The position numbers and the translations under genes are program-made. From positions 528,576,618-528,640,617 of the forward strand of contig CM046882.1 in the NCBI GenBank assembly GCA_025667525.1: a stretch of DNA of 64,000 bases, given 5' to 3'. This stretch comes from Glebionis coronaria. Taxonomy: Eukaryota > Streptophyta > Magnoliopsida > Asterales > Asteraceae. The notes beneath the pieces were generated by a model. That model saw nothing but the letters and a program-made list of their open reading frames with translations. It ran no database searches and was not told the origin of the DNA. Position 1 is the stretch's first letter. Each line of letters opens with the position of its first letter. Of this stretch, positions 60,701 to 64,000 are shown piece after piece.

Positions 60701-60880
60701 AATAAGAGTGGACAATCCTACCATCCTTGAAGCCTAAGTCACTTAACAACGAATCGTACTCATCCATCAAAAATCATTCCGCATCTACAAAATCATACCA
60801 AGCTATTGTTGGAAATTGATATGTCCTTCTGGGTGGTGATGTAAAATCTCCACTTTAACTGATTTTAAGGGTAAACAAGT
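57724..60880 (-). pseudogene. MULE (Mutator-like) transposase gene
   Basis: Minus strand. N-terminal MuDR-type region: YDFVDAE-stop-FLMDEYDSLLSDLGF, SYFIIPRKSLDVGL, then EIEVYL (60850-60540). A CPWSLHASKTQT block (about 59560) is the DNA-binding FLYWCH/WRKY-like part. The MULE core is GFDGAFIKG, then LVAYAIVEF, SSWLWFL and FTFISDKQK at about 59114-58903, after one frameshift near 59115. A clean GT...AG intron follows, then ALLFHVAEQRFYVRHIY. SWIM finger CDCRRCELTGVPCRHA is at 58183-58136. The C-terminal knuckle YSNCNVRGDNKRGC has lost Cys and His. A 19-base tandem duplication (about 57942-57980) lengthens the linker. It would cut and move a MULE DNA transposon but is inactive here. No terminal inverted repeats found; the 5' side is cut about 45 bases upstream by the junction with family A. 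Confidence 0.82.
57942..57980. repeat. 19-bp tandem duplication
   Basis: GGAGGTAGTAACACACTAA occurs twice in a row inside the MULE C-terminal coding region. Confidence 0.9.
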
Positions 60881-60924
60881 TCCTATACGTTTTTGTACAA
60901 ATAAGTAAAACATCAACAACTAGT

Positions 60925-61973
60925 ATGGTTTTCAAACATGTCAATGGTGTACTTGTGAGCGGTGTGGTTTTAATATCGACGATACACAATTTGGATTTTG
61001 TCCATTTTGTAATTCAACAAATTCGTACTTCTCCTCTTACAATACTTTCTCACCCTCTCCCGTCTATGACAATCCTTATCCTCAAGATGCACCGGGTTTT
61101 TCTCCATACCCGTGGTGCTATATTTTTTGGGGCCCTCACGATGCTTCTTCTTGTGATCCGTCGAAGGTCTTTGAGAACATTCCGTGCTATCCTCCCAGTG
61201 TGTATAATTTTGAGCCCCCACGTCACACCGTCAATCATCAACCCTTTTGTGCACTTCCTCCTAAGCAACTTGCCATACTTTTTGACAACTTTCAAAAAGT
61301 TCAAGAAGCTTACAACAAGATCATCGAAAAATGTCAAGCGGATCAGCAACAAGAGCAAGTATCTAACCTTAATGCTTATACTCCTCCTCTTGTGCCTCCA
61401 TATTATTATGATAGTGATGACGATGAGAGTCCTATTTCTTGGAACGATGAGAGTTCTATTCCTTCTCCCGACTTGTCGGCTCTGGAGCCTAAGGATTCAC
61501 CCATCCTAGGGGATGAGGATCTTAGCACAATTCCTGCAAAGGAATCCGACGGATTCATAAAGTCTGGTGCTGATAACCTTGTCCCAATTCCAAGTGAATC
61601 TGAGTTGACATCCGACAATGACGATGAGTATGATGCACTTTCTTCAGATGATGTTCCTTCCACCAACACTTTGGGAGAAGATTCTTTGGCTTTCTCTAAT
61701 CCTCTTTTTGATCAAGAAGATGATTTTACTTCTAGCGATGACGAGTCACTATCCGATGAAGACGTTCCGAAGCAAACTTTCAAGATTTATTCGAACCCTT
61801 TATTTGATTTTGATGACGCTTACATATCTAGTGAGGTGAATCCTCTCTTTGACGAAGGGATTGAGGACATTGATAGCTTTGCTTCTCTTGCTATTGATGA
61901 GCATACTTTGTTAGCCATGCCCCCTTCTATCATAGAGGTGGAGAGATTTGACTCTACTTGTGACAATTCGTAA
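60925..61973 (+). pseudogene. Family A protein, I4 copy, N-terminus lost and chromovirus at its end
   Basis: It joins family A at ATGGTTTTC, equal to base 1916, so the first 12 codons with the first CxxC are missing. From there it follows I1 without any indel to 61973. It shares the I1-specific knuckle change (CYIFWGPH) and the same chromovirus junction after TCTACT at 61958. About eight substitutions separate it from I1 over 1034 bases. It is open in frame but lacks a start of its own in this frame. Confidence 0.88.
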
Positions 61974-64000
61974 ATTTATGGTTGATATTTTGTTCTCAAA
62001 TATTATTTAAAAATATTATTTTAATGTTATATTATGAACTCACTTATTTTTGGGAAGAAATTTGGATTTACGTTTTGAAGTAGCATCGACTACGTTTAAA
62101 CCGGAGGATTCTACGTTACGTGCTCACGTTTACATACACCGTCTTTGGTGACAGTCCGACATTTCAGAAAATGAATTTATCCGTGAATATTATTTTGGAG
62201 TTTTAAATTTGTGTTGGTTCATAAACTCACAAATTTACGAGAAAAGATTAGGACTTACGATTTTAATTTAACGCCCTTTACGACTAAACCAAAAACCTTA
62301 GGATTACGTATTTACGTTTTTGAACTCCGTTTTTTATAACACAATTTTTATTGGATTCGTTTTGTGCCGTTGACTCATAATTTATAAAAACGTTTTTCGT
62401 GAAACGACCCGAGGGCACGTAAATCGAGGAAACTAGAATCGAGGAATACCCGTAAATTAGTGAGGTGGGACAAAATACATTATCCCACCCCACTACACAC
62501 ATGGGACGGCACAACATGACACCACATCAAAGATGTGGCATCATGTTAGCTTATAACTTACAAGTGTAAGTTAAGCTTACACTTTAAGCTACCAAACCAA
62601 CAAAAACAACTACCTAAACACATACCACCATTTTCACTCATGCAAACAATCTCAAAATCCTCTCAAAACACCACCATTGCCGTCCCATATTCAAAGCACA
62701 AACACCCCTTTTGATCTTTTCTAGCCACAAAATACTTGTTATCTAGCTATATCATGGAGTTACCTTGAAGCCTTGATCACTTGGTGGCCATTTTAACAAC
62801 AAAGGAGGTGATTTGCTTGTGTCCTAGGGCTGATTTCTCAACTTATTTTCTTGGTGTTTGATGATCTTGGAGTTACATTTGGTGTTCATCAAGTTCTTGT
62901 CTTCCAGAAACAAGATATACTCTTGGTTTGTAAAGAAGATCATCCTCTCCATTTTCTCTTGTTATTTTTGTAAAAATCAAATGTATTTATTTCTTATTGT
63001 ATATGTATATGATGAATATATGATGATAAAAATGTTGTGTGGGGATCAAGTGTTGATAAATATGCTTAAAAAGGTTAATAACTATAAGAAACAAGGCTAA
63101 AATCATGATTAATTTGTTGGCTGTATAAAAACAGTATGTAACCAAAACTTGAACTGATAAACTTGCATGGTAGAATCCATTTACAGTAAGTACAAGATGT
63201 TATACACATGTGAGAGTTGGCCATGCAATTGAATCATTATAATGAGTGAGATATGATCAAAACAAGATGAGTGTGCTAATCTGAATAAGCTGTTTTGTAG
63301 GGACTGTTAAGCATAGATAAACTTAAAATTAGCAGTAGCTATAACTAAGTTAATTGTATCACATAATATGAAGTTCATGCCATCCAAAAATGAGCTTCTA
63401 ATTCATTGTAGAACTCTAGATATGATAAAAATGGTGAAGATGAAAATAAAAATCAGATTTTGAAGAATTAATGTTTATTACTATTATATAAGCACTCAAA
63501 TTATATAGTATAAAATGAGAAATTAAAACCTACTAACTTATGAATTTCATTTATATAAATATGTATAAGGTTAAATAAATGGATAAATTATAAAAATGGT
63601 AGTGGAATAATATTTATAAGTTATAAAAACTATAAACTTGATTTTTACGACTTTTTCGGCTATTACCGTAAAATTAACGTTTTTCGCCAAATAAAACTTA
63701 GACGATCAAACCCGTCTTATGTAAAGTTTTTAAAAGTCATATACTGATATGTAAGTATCTAATACAAGTAAAAAATGATAAAACCCGAACTATAGGACAT
63801 ACGGACATTAACGAGCTAAGTAAGTATATAGGACTAATAATTGGACTAAATAAGTTAAACACTTATAAAAATAACTTATTGGGCTTAACCCATTTGGGCC
63901 CAACATGTAAAGTACAAATACTGATAATACAAGTATGAAATGGATTAATACAAGTTAAAGAACTTATAATAGGCTTATTGGACCTAAAACACGTAAATAG
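61959..64000 (+). repeat. Chromovirus 5' LTR in I4 (cut by window end)
   Basis: Identical position and orientation as 2950-4991, constant offset 59009, about ten substitutions in 2042 bases and no indel. It has the 28-bp segment that the 3' LTR at 15801 lacks, so it is the 5' LTR. The rest of the element lies beyond the window. Confidence 0.92.

Overview
The window is a plant nuclear, repeat-dominated region. The coding remnants (Athila-type and chromovirus Ty3/gypsy, SIRE-type Ty1/copia, a MULE transposase, a PF04195-like 'putative gypsy-type transposase' gene) and the wording of two proteins (a CGGPH zinc knuckle with repeated NPLF/SSDDESLSDED acidic blocks, and a DFDEELYPHLLTAIAGRRW block) look to me like proteins I remember from daisy-family (Asteraceae, Tanacetum/Artemisia-like) genomes. 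That attribution is from memory and unverified. I see no convincing ordinary single-copy host gene and no rRNA, CRISPR or functional tRNA.

Layout. (1) 1-35076 is a tandem LTR-internal-LTR-internal array of one non-autonomous LTR retrotransposon, called family A here: LTR1 (cut by the window start), I1, LTR2 (21648), I2, LTR3 (27375), I3, LTR4 (33100, truncated at 35076). Each internal region is about 3.7 kb. It has a tRNA-Asp primer-binding site, one ORF for a Cys-rich, acidic protein, and a conserved 2-kb tail ending in a polypurine tract. There is no pol. (2) I1 is split by a 16.3-kb chromovirus (2950-19203, 5-bp duplication CTACT) whose LTRs are similar but whose interior is dead. That interior holds another LTR-like block, a 314-bp TA microsatellite and RT and integrase relics. 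(3) 35077-60924 is foreign to the array. It carries a minus-strand PF04195-like pseudogene and a minus-strand MULE transposase pseudogene. The first is split by an 18.3-kb Athila-like element (37792-56047, duplication ATAGG). That element itself contains a 5'-truncated copia element (about 43489-48735) between protease and RT, and a fold-back element in its 5' LTR. (4) 60925-64000 is a fourth family A internal region (I4). It carries the same chromovirus at the same base as I1, at a constant offset of 59009 bases and about 99.4% identity by eye.

How the parts relate. The Athila-like element looks like a relative of the helper that mobilised family A. They share the LTR start, U3, TATA region, tRNA-Asp primer site, leader and the hairpin/polypurine 3' module, but family A has replaced gag-pol with its own zinc-finger/acidic ORF. 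The order of events that fits best is: family A tandem array; chromovirus insertion into one unit; duplication of that unit; arrival of the MULE/PF04195 segment with loss of about 300 bp; Athila insertion into that segment; copia and fold-back insertions into the Athila copy.
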